Below are positions 16,589 to 24,607 of a stretch of 57,610 nt of DNA, piece after piece (positions within the stretch are counted from its first letter, which is position 1; each line of letters begins with the position of its first letter). This stretch comes from Bacillota bacterium (GTDB taxonomy: Bacteria; Bacillota; Clostridia; Acetivibrionales; DSM-1351), in NCBI GenBank assembly GCA_023398105.1, contig JAEWST010000012.1:1-57610 (forward strand). The letters are read 5' to 3'. Made by a program: the position numbers and the translations under genes. The notes beneath the pieces are model-generated. The model was not told the origin of the DNA. It searched no databases and saw only the letters and a program-made list of their open reading frames with translations.

Positions 16589-16950
16589 AATGTATACTCC
16601 TAAGTTAGATAATTTTTATAGTCTTGCAATTTGTATAAAAATGTAATTACTATAGTTTTACAAAAGTATGGTTTTATAATTTAATTATACAGTATTCACA
16701 AAGAAAATCAATGAATATAGTCGAAAAAATGAATAATATAACTAAAAATGCATAGAAAAATGCTAAAACATAGCGAAATATATCAAAATTTGTGTTGTAA
16801 AGAAACTAATGGCATAACAAATAAAACTATTTTTTTTTGTAAATAATAAATAAGTATAGGATATTATGGCTTAGAGAATTTTACATATTCTGAAAAAATT
16901 TTAAAATTTTGAAGGAATATTAACCTAAAATATAGAATTATTTTTACTTA
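16589..16950. other. AT-rich gap upstream of the XrtG cluster
   Basis: Very AT-rich, with no convincing ORF on either strand. It should hold the minus-strand promoter of the exosortase cluster, but no clear -35/-10 pair stood out. Confidence 0.4.
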
Positions 16951-17073
16951 GCAACCTAACTTCTCCACATAAAAGGGATATAATTACTCAAATTAAGAAT
17001 AATGGTTTATTGCTTCTAAAACTTCAATTGATAATTTGAACACCTTCAATTTACAACTGGAAAAGCTGAGTTG
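16951..17073. repeat. Palindromic TIR element, degenerate copy
   Basis: Begins CAACCTAACTTCTCCACATA and ends ACAACTGGAAAAGCTGAGTTG, with the internal ATTGATAATTTGAACACCTTC shared with other copies. It ends about 30 bp before the small membrane-protein gene, so it forms part of its upstream region. Confidence 0.5.
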
Positions 17074-17104
17074 TTATAAAATACACTTCCAGGAGGATTA
17101 TGAT

Positions 17105-17326
17105 ATGTCAATGGATCCAGCAGCAGCTAGTGCACTTTTATTTGCAAGTCTTGTAGTACCAGCGTTATTGGCGTTAGTAGTTAATGTTGTTATGGGAATA
17201 ATTGCTGTTAGTATGGCTAAAAAGAGAGGATTTAATACAGTTCCTGCTTTTTTTGCAGGTTTTTTTGGTTCATTTATAGCTTTGTTTTTTATTGCAATGT
17301 TTCCAAAGTCAATTACTAATGGTTAA
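17105..17326 (+). CDS. Small membrane protein, 73 residues
   Basis: Not recognised. Two hydrophobic helices (about residues 8-38 and 47-68) are separated by a basic turn, AKKRGFNTVP, giving a hairpin in the membrane. The frame opens upstream at 17036, but CCAGGAGG lies nine bases before the ATG at 17105, so I start at MSMDPAAAS. It is a single gene, followed by a long terminator hairpin shared with the convergent amidohydrolase gene. Confidence 0.8.
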   Translation: MSMDPAAASALLFASLVVPALLALVVNVVMGIIAVSMAKKRGFNTVPAFFAGFFGSFIALFFIAMFPKSITNG

Positions 17327-17466
17327 AAAGATGGAACTATCGTTTTAATAGGCTATAGAAAAGTTTGTTGTGGGGATTAACTGCCATACCAAATTTAAAA
17401 ATAGTGTGAAGAATGATAATAGTTCAATTTTCAACTGTGAAACTATAGCTTGAGTTGTAAAAATGA

Positions 17467-17544
17467 AGAGGCTTGCTAAAAATCCTTCAACTATAGTAAT
17501 ACTAGAATTTTTATAGTTGTAGAGTTTTTAGGTAAGCCTCTTTT
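17467..17544. terminator. Long bidirectional terminator hairpin
   Basis: AGAGGCTTGCTAAAAATC and a second arm ending TTTTTAGGTAAGCCTCT, with inner pairing CAACTATA / TATAGTTG, then TTT. It separates the convergent genes ending at 17326 and 17557. Confidence 0.8.
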
Positions 17545-17556
17545 AAATTTCAATAA

Positions 17557-18357
17557 TTATAGATTTAATAATTTTGAAGCATTTTTCCATAATATACATT
17601 CTTGCTCTTCAGCTGTCAAATCGAGGTTGAAAAATCTTTCGAGTTCTTCCTTATGTGACCACATAGGATAGTCTGTACCGAAAAGAACCTTTTTTGTACC
17701 ATGCTCTTTAATAATATAAGTTGCTTTCTCTTTGCCAAGAAAAGCCAGAGAGCTGGAGGTGTCAAGGTATAAATTCTTGCCAACAAGGTACTTAATTGAG
17801 TCAACCCACATCTGATATCCACCAAGGTGAGCCGCAATGACTGTGAGATTTGGAAATTTATTTAATACATTAGCCAATCTCTTAGGGCTTGAAGAATTTC
17901 TTTTTTCGTCACCCATGTGGATGAGAACTGGAAGCCTACCCTCAAGTGCTTCATATATTGGCATCATAGATGCATCATCAATATTAAAATCTTGAAAATC
18001 CGGATGTAGCTTTATACCCTTGAGCCCGAGGGTTATTAATCTGTCAACTTCTAATTTCACATCGGTAAGGTCAGGATGTAAAGTGCCAAATCCTATTAAA
18101 CTTTGATTCCTTGCCTGTGCATCAGCTATGAAATCATTTATTGATTCAACTTGATCTACTTTTGTTGCCGTTGAGTGGACAATATACTTATATACATTTA
18201 TTTCTTTGCCTTTATTGAGCAAATCTTCTATAGTTCCGTTGCCATACATTTGTGCACCATAATAATTAGCAGTAGCTTGTGTTGCTTTTATAGCCACTTT
18301 TGATGGAAATATATGAGCATGAGCATCAATTATCTTGGGTTTATTCACTGTATTCAC
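17557..18357 (-). CDS. Amidohydrolase family metal-dependent hydrolase (amidohydrolase 2 type)
   Basis: A 266-residue TIM-barrel enzyme. Metal-binding motifs appear in order: DAHAHIFP (about 11-18), GIKLHPDF (about 113-120), LIHMGDEK, AAHLGGYQMW and FGTDYPMW. This order fits the ACMSD/amidohydrolase-2 branch, which hydrolyses or decarboxylates small ring compounds or esters; the substrate cannot be read. The gene is monocistronic on the minus strand. Its start ATG follows a weak GAAGGTGAAT site. Confidence 0.88.
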   Translation of the reverse strand: MNTVNKPKIIDAHAHIFPSKVAIKATQATANYYGAQMYGNGTIEDLLNKGKEINVYKYIVHSTATKVDQVESINDFIADAQARNQSLIGFGTLHPDLTDVKLEVDRLITLGLKGIKLHPDFQDFNIDDASMMPIYEALEGRLPVLIHMGDEKRNSSSPKRLANVLNKFPNLTVIAAHLGGYQMWVDSIKYLVGKNLYLDTSSSLAFLGKEKATYIIKEHGTKKVLFGTDYPMWSHKEELERFFNLDLTAEEQECILWKNASKLLNL

Positions 18358-18644
18358 CTTCTAATTACATAAATTTATATAAATGACGCTAAGTCTTTAT
18401 TATCTTTTAAGATTAAAATGTTAAGGGGGCGGTTGCATGTTTTCGAAGTATTAAGCTTGAAGAAAACAAAGGAACTGTCTCCGAGCAACAGGTGTTTATT
18501 GCTTAGTGCAATTATATAGTTTGTTGGTATGTTTTTTTTATATATTGGATTTTATCATATTAGAATTGAAAGTACAAATGGGAGGGGAAGTAGGAACAAA
18601 TTGATTTAAAGCGAATGTTTTGTAAATTGCTATTATAACGCCTA
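18358..18644. other. Gap upstream of the amidohydrolase gene
   Basis: No gene seen. A weak hairpin GTTTTC-GAAG ... CTTGAAGAAAAC lies near 18438-18467. The rest is AT-rich and should carry the minus-strand promoter of the amidohydrolase. Confidence 0.4.
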
Positions 18645-18684
18645 GATTCAAAATGAAATTTTTCGATTGTAGAAAAATTTCATT
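18645..18684. repeat. 40-bp hairpin repeat, copy 2
   Basis: GATTCAA then AATGAAATTTTTC - GATTGTA - GAAAAATTTCATT. It is the reverse complement of 6567-6606 over about 40 bases. It lies 60 bp before the LexA-controlled promoter. Confidence 0.8.
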
Positions 18685-18744
18685 ACATCTAAAAATCTAG
18701 AAGTTGCCCTCACAATATGCTTTGGAGGTTAAAATATTTTATCA

Positions 18745-18773
18745 TTGACACGAACATACGTTCGGTATAAAAT
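18745..18773 (+). promoter_or_regulatory. Sigma-A promoter with LexA operator
   Basis: TTGACA (18745-18750) and TAAAAT (18768-18773) are 17 bases apart. Between them lies CGAACATACGTTCG (18751-18764), a perfect match to the Bacillus/Clostridium LexA box CGAAC-N4-GTTCG. Repression by LexA and induction by DNA damage are expected for the gene at 18791. Confidence 0.9.
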
Positions 18774-18790
18774 TATATTAGGTGATTGTT

Positions 18791-19009
18791 ATGATAAATT
18801 ATTTTCTTAAAGCATCGCTTGAGTGCAACAGAGTCATTCGGATTATGTATTTAAAAGATAATGAAATAACAGAAAGAAACATAAGAGTACATGATATAAG
18901 TGACAGTAATATTCGGGCGTTTTGCTTCTTGAGAAACCAAGTCAGGGTTTTTAAGCTTGAGAATATACTGTCTGCATCATTCAATAGAAGTAATTATGTG
19001 AAATTGTAG
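18791..19009 (+). CDS. Stand-alone WYL-like domain protein, SOS-controlled
   Basis: A 72-residue protein with little outside one domain: an N-terminal helix, then IRIMYLKDNEITERNIRVHDI, followed by IRAFCFLRNQVRVFKLENILSASF. The pattern of a beta strand with Y, basic positions, then R-x-F-K-L-x-x-I matches a WYL domain, usually a ligand-sensing module fused to an HTH. No HTH is present here. The start ATG follows TTAGGTGA; a GTG nine bases upstream is in frame. A perfect LexA box controls the promoter. The neighbouring convergent gene is a restriction enzyme. WYL assignment is by motif and is moderately sure. Confidence 0.75.
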   Translation: MINYFLKASLECNRVIRIMYLKDNEITERNIRVHDISDSNIRAFCFLRNQVRVFKLENILSASFNRSNYVKL

Positions 19010-19144
19010 CTTTTATTCAGATTCTTTAAATATCTTGGCTATTTAACCCACATAAATATAGAGGTATCAAAATTATCATATCTGTAATATGAAGAAGACC
19101 ATTCTTCTTGTCTTAATACTAAAAATGTGGTATCACATTTTTAA

Positions 19145-19181
19145 ATAGCCGCATCTGCGGCGACGTGGACGTAGTCCGCAA
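19145..19181. repeat. Double-hairpin element, copy 2
   Basis: ATAGCC then GCCGCA-TC-TGCGGC and GTGGAC-GTA-GTCCGC, ending CGCAA. It shares its ends and layout with 16155-16190. It lies between the convergent WYL and restriction genes. Otherwise 19010-19331 holds no gene. Confidence 0.55.
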
Positions 19182-19331
19182 ATGTTGTTCAATACTATTT
19201 TAGATATATTAAGTTATTTTGTAAAAGGATGTAGGGATGACTTAATCATATAGGTGTGATTAAGAAGTAATAACTTCTTACCCAATATTATTCTTATTTT
19301 ATAACATAAGATATATAATCCACAAAGTATA

Positions 19332-20285
19332 CTACCATGGCTCTATTTGTGTATGTAATGTTGGAGGTATACCTATTAAGTTAATATCAAATTTTAATGA
19401 TGGCTCAACTAACGTACTAGCACTATGAATTCTAAATGAAAGAGCCCATCCATTATCACAAGTCACATATATTGTATTTTTTGAGTTTGGTTTGTAGCTT
19501 ATATCAAAAAATTTTGTTGGTAGTTTTAATTGCTGAACTTTTAGTTCTGGCTTTACATGTTTTGATTGTCTATTTAATGAGCCAAAAATATTATATGCTT
19601 GTATTTGTGTTAATTTTTTTGAATCTCTGGTTATAACTTTATAAAAATCATTTCTACCGAGTAAATACTTTAAAAGAGCGGGAGGTATTTCTCCAGGATA
19701 TCGGATATCTAATCTTAATAATTCTCGGATAAAGGCATTTAAAAGGGGTACGTAAAAACGAGTATCCTTTTTTGTTACGTGTTTCCATTGAACCTTATTG
19801 TCTTTCATATTTTTTAGTTCATCAAATAATGGTTTAATTTCGTCAAAATATTCTATTGAACATGAGTTAGCAAACCACTGCTCACCAAAATTAATTGAAT
19901 TAGATAATCGTGAATGTTTTACAGCTGCATGGTTATGTTTACATGATAATCCTATCTCCCATTCGTTTTGTTTACGAATACATAAAACATCTCTAACATC
20001 ACCTACAATACCTTTTGAATCTTCTTGTATAGACAAATACAGTGGGATATTATCTTCATGATTTTGTAATTGAGGTTCTAGTCTTAATATTATACGAACA
20101 GCGGCTTTGGCGGCTTTATCGAGTTTATTTATAGTATTAGTATCTAACTCATCATAAAATCTTCTAGCAGTTTCTAATGTATCTGTTTGTTCAATAGAAA
20201 TATCCTGATTATCTGCAAGAGCATTTTTTATAGCCATTAAACAAGAATATTCAAAAGCCTTACCTTTTTTAGTCTGATCTGCCAT
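19332..20285 (-). CDS. Type II restriction endonuclease, HaeIII-like
   Basis: A 317-residue protein that resembles the HaeIII endonuclease family. The likely nuclease core is VGDVRDVLCIRKQNEWEIGLSCKHNHAAVKHSRLS (written here in parts: VGDVRDVLCI, then EWEIGLSCKHNHAAVKHSR), with Asp, Glu and Lys in PD-(D/E)xK order. It would cut DNA, probably at GGCC, judged from the paired methyltransferase. It overlaps that gene by 17 bp and is translated from TAGGAG within its end, so methylase is made first. Loss of either gene would be harmful, and both look intact. Confidence 0.78.
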   Translation of the reverse strand: MADQTKKGKAFEYSCLMAIKNALADNQDISIEQTDTLETARRFYDELDTNTINKLDKAAKAAVRIILRLEPQLQNHEDNIPLYLSIQEDSKGIVGDVRDVLCIRKQNEWEIGLSCKHNHAAVKHSRLSNSINFGEQWFANSCSIEYFDEIKPLFDELKNMKDNKVQWKHVTKKDTRFYVPLLNAFIRELLRLDIRYPGEIPPALLKYLLGRNDFYKVITRDSKKLTQIQAYNIFGSLNRQSKHVKPELKVQQLKLPTKFFDISYKPNSKNTIYVTCDNGWALSFRIHSASTLVEPSLKFDINLIGIPPTLHTQIEPW

Positions 20286-21291
20286 GATAGTCTCCTACTT
20301 CCTTGTTAAACTTTTGATAAATATAAGTCTCTAAAATCCCTCTAACATCCTTTGCAATAACCTCAGCTAATTTGACGGGTACTGCATTACCAATTTGCTT
20401 ATATTTGCTTGTTAGATTACCGATAAACATCATACCTTTTGGGAAAGTTTGAATTGCAGCAGCCTCTTGCCAACTAAACCTTCGAGTTTCTTCGTTATCT
20501 CCAAAAACCCAACAATCATCGCCTATTTTTTTCATATCAGGGGAAGAAGGATGTAGAGTTACTTGTTTGCTCATTGCTGGTATTGTATAAGAAACATCGT
20601 TCCATTGACGTTTCCTATTTCTACTCATATAGCGAGAAGAAAATGCACCTTGGCAAATATCACTCAATTTTGGTTTGGGGATATCTTTTAGAGCTTCTGC
20701 TAATGTAACTTTTTTATTCAAAGGCTTAGGAAATTCATACTTGTCAATATCTAAATCTTTACGTATACCGACCATAATTACACGCCAACGATCTTGTGGA
20801 ACGCCATAATCTGCCGCATTAACGAGAGTAGGAAACACATTGTATCCACGTGAAGAAAAATCTTCGATAATGGCTTCGATAATAGTTCCTTCTCCTAAAG
20901 TAAGTATTCCTTTTACATTTTCAGCAATAAAAATATAGGGTTGCTTAATTTCAACTAATTTTACAAAATATTTATATAATACATTTCTCTTGTCATCAAT
21001 TTTACGAGGTCCTGCTAAAGAGAATCCTTGACATGGAAATCCACCTGTAATCACGTCTGGATTAGGAATATCATTAAAATCTACTTTAGATATGTCTCCT
21101 TGCACTACTTCAGCATCAGACCATAAGCGATGAGTTTGGCATGCATCTTTATCTATATCATTAGCCCAAATTGTTTTAAAACCTTGGTTTTCAAAACCAA
21201 TATCTAGTCCACCTGCACCTGCAAATAAAGACACTACAGTAAATGTATGTTTTGTTTTTAATTTGTCTATTGATATAACTTTTTTATTCAC
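20269..21291 (-). CDS. DNA cytosine-5 methyltransferase, M.HaeIII-like
   Basis: A 340-residue C5-methyltransferase. Motif I VVSLFAGAGGLDIGF, motif IV GGFPCQGFS with the catalytic Cys, ENVK (motif VI), QDRWRV (VIII) and KQIGNAVP (X) are all present. The target-recognition stretch YMSRNRKRQWND followed by VTLHP closely resembles the one I recall in M.HaeIII, so GGCC is the likely target. The frame opens at 21321, but the GTG at 21291 follows GGGAGGA at ideal spacing. It protects host DNA from the overlapping endonuclease. Confidence 0.9.
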   Translation of the reverse strand: MNKKVISIDKLKTKHTFTVVSLFAGAGGLDIGFENQGFKTIWANDIDKDACQTHRLWSDAEVVQGDISKVDFNDIPNPDVITGGFPCQGFSLAGPRKIDDKRNVLYKYFVKLVEIKQPYIFIAENVKGILTLGEGTIIEAIIEDFSSRGYNVFPTLVNAADYGVPQDRWRVIMVGIRKDLDIDKYEFPKPLNKKVTLAEALKDIPKPKLSDICQGAFSSRYMSRNRKRQWNDVSYTIPAMSKQVTLHPSSPDMKKIGDDCWVFGDNEETRRFSWQEAAAIQTFPKGMMFIGNLTSKYKQIGNAVPVKLAEVIAKDVRGILETYIYQKFNKEVGDYHGRSD

Positions 21292-21609
21292 TTGGTTATT
21301 CCTCCCATACTTATAGTACATATCGTAAATAATTATAACATAAATAGATACTATTAAATCTTATCAAATATAAAATAAATTACTAGATGACATTATTCTG
21401 ATTACTTATATTTATTATTTGTATTAGATATGGTGAAGGAATAGGGGACAAGTCAAATAATAATGTAACAAAAACCACCCAACTGTATTTTGGTTTTAAT
21501 ATTATTGAGCTATGTAAACATATTAACTTAGGTTGCCAGATTGGAAAGCAATGTTTGAAATAGGAACTAAAGAGAAAGCCTACAACCATTGCGGTTATAG
21601 GCTTACATC
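21292..21609. other. Gap upstream of the methyltransferase
   Basis: AT-rich, carries the presumed promoter of the restriction-modification operon near 21310-21370. No terminator for the tRNA or convincing gene was seen; open frames here look non-coding. Confidence 0.4.
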
Positions 21610-21686
21610 TGGTGCGCTCGACACGATTCGAACGTGCGACCTGCGGTTTAGGAAACCGACGCTCTATCCTGCTGAGCTACGAACGC
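21610..21686 (-). tRNA. tRNA-Arg (anticodon CCT)
   Basis: On the minus strand GCGTTCG pairs with CGAGCGC as the acceptor stem, with GTAGCTCAGCAGGATAGAGC as D-arm, anticodon loop TTCCTAA and GTTCGAATC in the T-loop, ending in encoded CCA. CCT reads the AGG arginine codon. The restriction-modification operon lies directly on its 3' side. I saw no second copy of the tRNA 3' end that would mark an integrated element. Confidence 0.95.
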
Positions 21687-21798
21687 ATTAATATAATTAA
21701 GTAATTTAAATTAATAAACTCAAATAAACAACTATGCCATTATACTAAATATTTTTAATTATTTCAAGTAGATTTATTCAATAAAAAACCCATTGTAG

Positions 21799-21867
21799 TT
21801 ATAATGAGGCAAAAAAATGTCCCCTACTTCTATAAGTGGTGGGTACCGCTTTGGTTTTCAGGCGGAT
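21799..21867. repeat. Dispersed repeat (GAGGCAA family), copy 1
   Basis: TATAATGAGGCAAAAAAATG, CTTCTATAAGTGG, then CCGCTTTGGTTTTCAGGCGG. About 70% of bases match 40219-40284. CTT-CTAT-AAG forms a small hairpin, with the flanking bases varying between copies. It is 95 bp downstream of the zinc-ribbon gene. Confidence 0.6.
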
Positions 21868-21961
21868 AATGCTTTTAGCACAGTTTAGCTAGGCTAAAAC
21901 CCAAACTATTCCACGATAGCATCGGGTTTCAGCCTATAGTGATTAAAACTTATACAAAACC

Positions 21962-23128
21962 CTAGCTCCCTGTATACAAACCAATTAAGTAGAAGCCCAA
22001 ACCAGCAATAGCAAGAATAGCTATTATCAAGGCAGTAACCTTCCAAGGAGATAGAGGAGATTTGCCATCGACTTTACCAGTTTGCCCATTAATCATGTAG
22101 CCATATGTTTTTTTCTTGTACATGAAGGAAGAAAACCATAAAGGCAGTAAAATGTGCTTATATTTCTTGCTGTAGTAAGATGTCTTAAACCTTATATTTT
22201 TAACTTCGTCAGCATGTATCTGTGCTCTTATTCCATTCTCAATTACATGGGAAAGTCTTTCTTTCGCGGTTTCCCAACCTGTCTTTAAATCAACAGAATA
22301 ACGCTCTGCTTTAAAACCAGATAAAAACTCGGACTTATAAGGTGTTAATTCCTTTAAATCGTAGGGTTGAATATCTGCCATCATATCATCATCTATATGA
22401 ACTGAAGAATCAACAATATAGTCTCTAAAATCTTGTACATACTGCCCAGAAACAGGATACCATCTTGTCCTTCTTTCCTGATGAGCTACTCGCTCAGTTT
22501 TTCCATTACGTGTTTCATTTCTGTAAACAGTAACGTAATAGTATTCTCCTGCCATTGCAGTGTAAAAGGAGCTAGTATCAGCATCAAAAGACCAGCAGGG
22601 TACGTACATTCCCGTTAGCTGGACATGCTGATTATTTACACCTTTTTTGAGCTTAGTAGGAGCAAGCCATTTGCCTTTAAGCCACTTTTTATATTGGGCA
22701 ATGGCAGTATCGGCTGTTATTTTGAAAGGGATTAAGCTTTCAGGCATTATACCAGTTGTGATAACTTCTTCTTGTATATTGCTGTTACCGCAAAACGGAC
22801 ATTTATCAGCAACAATATAAGCATCAAAAACAGTTGAAGCACCGCAGCTTTTGCATTTCACACTGTGCCTTTCTTCACCCCAAACCTGTGGTTCAAGCTC
22901 ACTGTCATTGTCAAACCCATAAGCAGTGGGATCTTGTTTATTATCATCAAAGTTAATAACATTTTTGCAATATTCACACTGCAAGCTTTGTCCTTGAGGA
23001 TCAAATACCATAACTCCACCGCAGGCTGGACATTTATAAGAGGTTGATGCGGTTTCAGGAGCTTCATCAGCATTAAAATCAGATTGTGATTTATTTACTT
23101 TTGTATCATTCATATATTTTGTCTCCAA
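21962..23128 (-). CDS. Zinc-ribbon membrane protein, YdjG-like
   Basis: 388 residues. Two CxxC zinc ribbons near the N-terminus (CPACGG ... CEYC, about 33-55, and CKSCG ... CPFCG, about 92-115), a central domain rich in aromatics that includes TGMYVPCWSFDADT, and a C-terminal membrane helix (about 360-385). This resembles B. subtilis YdjG, a TFIIB-type zinc-ribbon membrane protein of the pspA-ydjGHI envelope-stress locus. The SPFH gene directly upstream matches YdjI, which supports that reading. No pspA or ydjH is here. The start ATG at 23128 has a weak ribosome site. Confidence 0.75.
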   Translation of the reverse strand: METKYMNDTKVNKSQSDFNADEAPETASTSYKCPACGGVMVFDPQGQSLQCEYCKNVINFDDNKQDPTAYGFDNDSELEPQVWGEERHSVKCKSCGASTVFDAYIVADKCPFCGNSNIQEEVITTGIMPESLIPFKITADTAIAQYKKWLKGKWLAPTKLKKGVNNQHVQLTGMYVPCWSFDADTSSFYTAMAGEYYYVTVYRNETRNGKTERVAHQERRTRWYPVSGQYVQDFRDYIVDSSVHIDDDMMADIQPYDLKELTPYKSEFLSGFKAERYSVDLKTGWETAKERLSHVIENGIRAQIHADEVKNIRFKTSYYSKKYKHILLPLWFSSFMYKKKTYGYMINGQTGKVDGKSPLSPWKVTALIIAILAIAGLGFYLIGLYTGS

Positions 23129-23360
23129 ACTAGAGTATTTATATTTTTTGCAAGTTAAATTCTATACTTCATAAAGTCAATACAGTTACATCTACCATAT
23201 TAGGGCAGACATATACTTATAGGAGCTTAAGAAAAGGGATTAAACGGTTTAACTGTCAGCTCTAGTTATTGTATTACAAAGCAATACTCTATAATTCCAT
23301 ATTGCTTTCCTGCTAGAAAGAATTCCTAGAATATCGATAAAGCAGGCATATACAAAGTAT

Positions 23361-23500
23361 TCAACTTTCGCAGATGAAAATTGTAGGTATGGGAGAAGTT
23401 ATCAAATGGAAAGTGAAATAATGCCATAAAATAAGTTGGTATGCTTAGCAACAAGCTATTGATAATTCTCCCGTACCGATAAACTTTTATGTGAAAGTTG
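23361..23500. repeat. Palindromic TIR element copy (140 bp)
   Basis: TCAACTTTCGCAGATGAAAA at the left pairs with a right end finishing ATGTGAAAGTTG. The inner arms GGGAGAAGTTATCAA / TTGATAATTCTCCC also pair, so nearly the whole element can fold on itself. It is one of at least seven copies in the window. The rest of 23129-23542 shows no gene. Confidence 0.8.
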
Positions 23501-23542
23501 TTTAAAGTATAAATACCTAGGGCTAATCGTAGTAAGTAGGCG

Positions 23543-24607
23543 TTACTGTTTTTGACCACATTCTTGGCAGAATTTGCTATTAGCAGGAAGCTCGTTTCCA
23601 CAGCTAGAGCATTTATTTACAACAGGAGCTACTTTTGTTCCGCATTCCAAACAGAATTTTGCCTGCTCAGGCATAGCTGCACCGCAATTAGAACACTTGA
23701 TTTTCGCAGGCGTAGCAGTTGTTGTGGTCTCAGGCTGCTTTTGCTGTTGTGCTGAAAAAGCCTCAGCAAACATATTTCCTATACCCATTCCAGCACCCAT
23801 GCCAACCCCAGCACCTGCCATTCCACCTGGATTTTGTGCGGCATCACGGATAGCTTCAGCAGCCTGATAGCGAGTATATTGATTCAGGCTATCACCTATT
23901 ATTCCCATTGAGGTACGCTTATCAAGAACCTTCTCAACTTCTTCAGGAAGAGATACATTCTCGATAACAATTGACTCCAAGGATAATCCTAACTTTTTAA
24001 AGCTTTCATCTAATTTTTTCTTTGACATGGAAGCTATTTCATCGTACTTTGAGGACAAATCAAGAGCTGGTATAGCAGCTTCAGCCAATAAGTCAGCAAC
24101 ACCTGCAACAATTTTGCTCTTAAGCTGACCTGTAATTCCATCTATAGTAAATAGGCTGGAGGTTCCAAAAACCTCTCTGAGGAAAATAGTCGGATCAACT
24201 ACTTTAAAGGAATATACGCCAAACATTCTAATTCTAATCATGCCAAACTCTGCATCTCTCATCATTATGGGGTTTGTAGTACCCCATTTGCAGTTTGTAA
24301 ACTGTTTGGTATTAACAAAATAAATTTCTGATTTAAAAGGAGAGTTAAAACCATACTTCCAAGATTTAAGCTTTGTTAATACTGGAAGGTTCTGCGTATC
24401 AAGAGTGTATCTACCAGGTGTAAACACGTCTGTGAGCTGACCTTCATCAACAAAAACTGCCATTTGAGACTCTCGTACAGTTAACTGTGCTCCCATCTTG
24501 ATTTCTTTGTTTTCAACAGGGAATTGGTATACCATTACATTTGAGCTATTATCAGTCCATTCAATAACTTCAATAAACTGAGATTTAATAAAACTGAATA
24601 ATCCCAT
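23543..24607 (-). CDS. SPFH-domain protein with zinc ribbons, YdjI-like
   Basis: 354 residues. An SPFH/band-7 domain (about 30-240) includes ESQMAVFVDEGQ and FTPGRYTLDT. A Gly/Met-rich linker follows (about 258-285), then two zinc ribbons (CSNCG ... CLECG and CSSCG ... CQECG). Proteins of this type (B. subtilis YdjI, also called virion-core-like) form membrane-associated scaffolds and help recruit PspA under envelope stress. It is the first gene of the pair with 21962-23128. ATG at 24607 follows AGGAGG-like CAAGGAGGAAAT. Confidence 0.9.
   Translation of the reverse strand: MGLFSFIKSQFIEVIEWTDNSSNVMVYQFPVENKEIKMGAQLTVRESQMAVFVDEGQLTDVFTPGRYTLDTQNLPVLTKLKSWKYGFNSPFKSEIYFVNTKQFTNCKWGTTNPIMMRDAEFGMIRIRMFGVYSFKVVDPTIFLREVFGTSSLFTIDGITGQLKSKIVAGVADLLAEAAIPALDLSSKYDEIASMSKKKLDESFKKLGLSLESIVIENVSLPEEVEKVLDKRTSMGIIGDSLNQYTRYQAAEAIRDAAQNPGGMAGAGVGMGAGMGIGNMFAEAFSAQQQKQPETTTTATPAKIKCSNCGAAMPEQAKFCLECGTKVAPVVNKCSSCGNELPANSKFCQECGQKQ

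Noticed and set aside
21383..21589. 68-residue minus-strand frame between methyltransferase and tRNA
   Set aside because: No ribosome site, low-complexity composition and no resemblance to known proteins.
19010..21700. Integrated phage or genomic island at tRNA-Arg
   Set aside because: No integrase, no repeated tRNA end and no phage genes were found; only the restriction-modification operon lies there.
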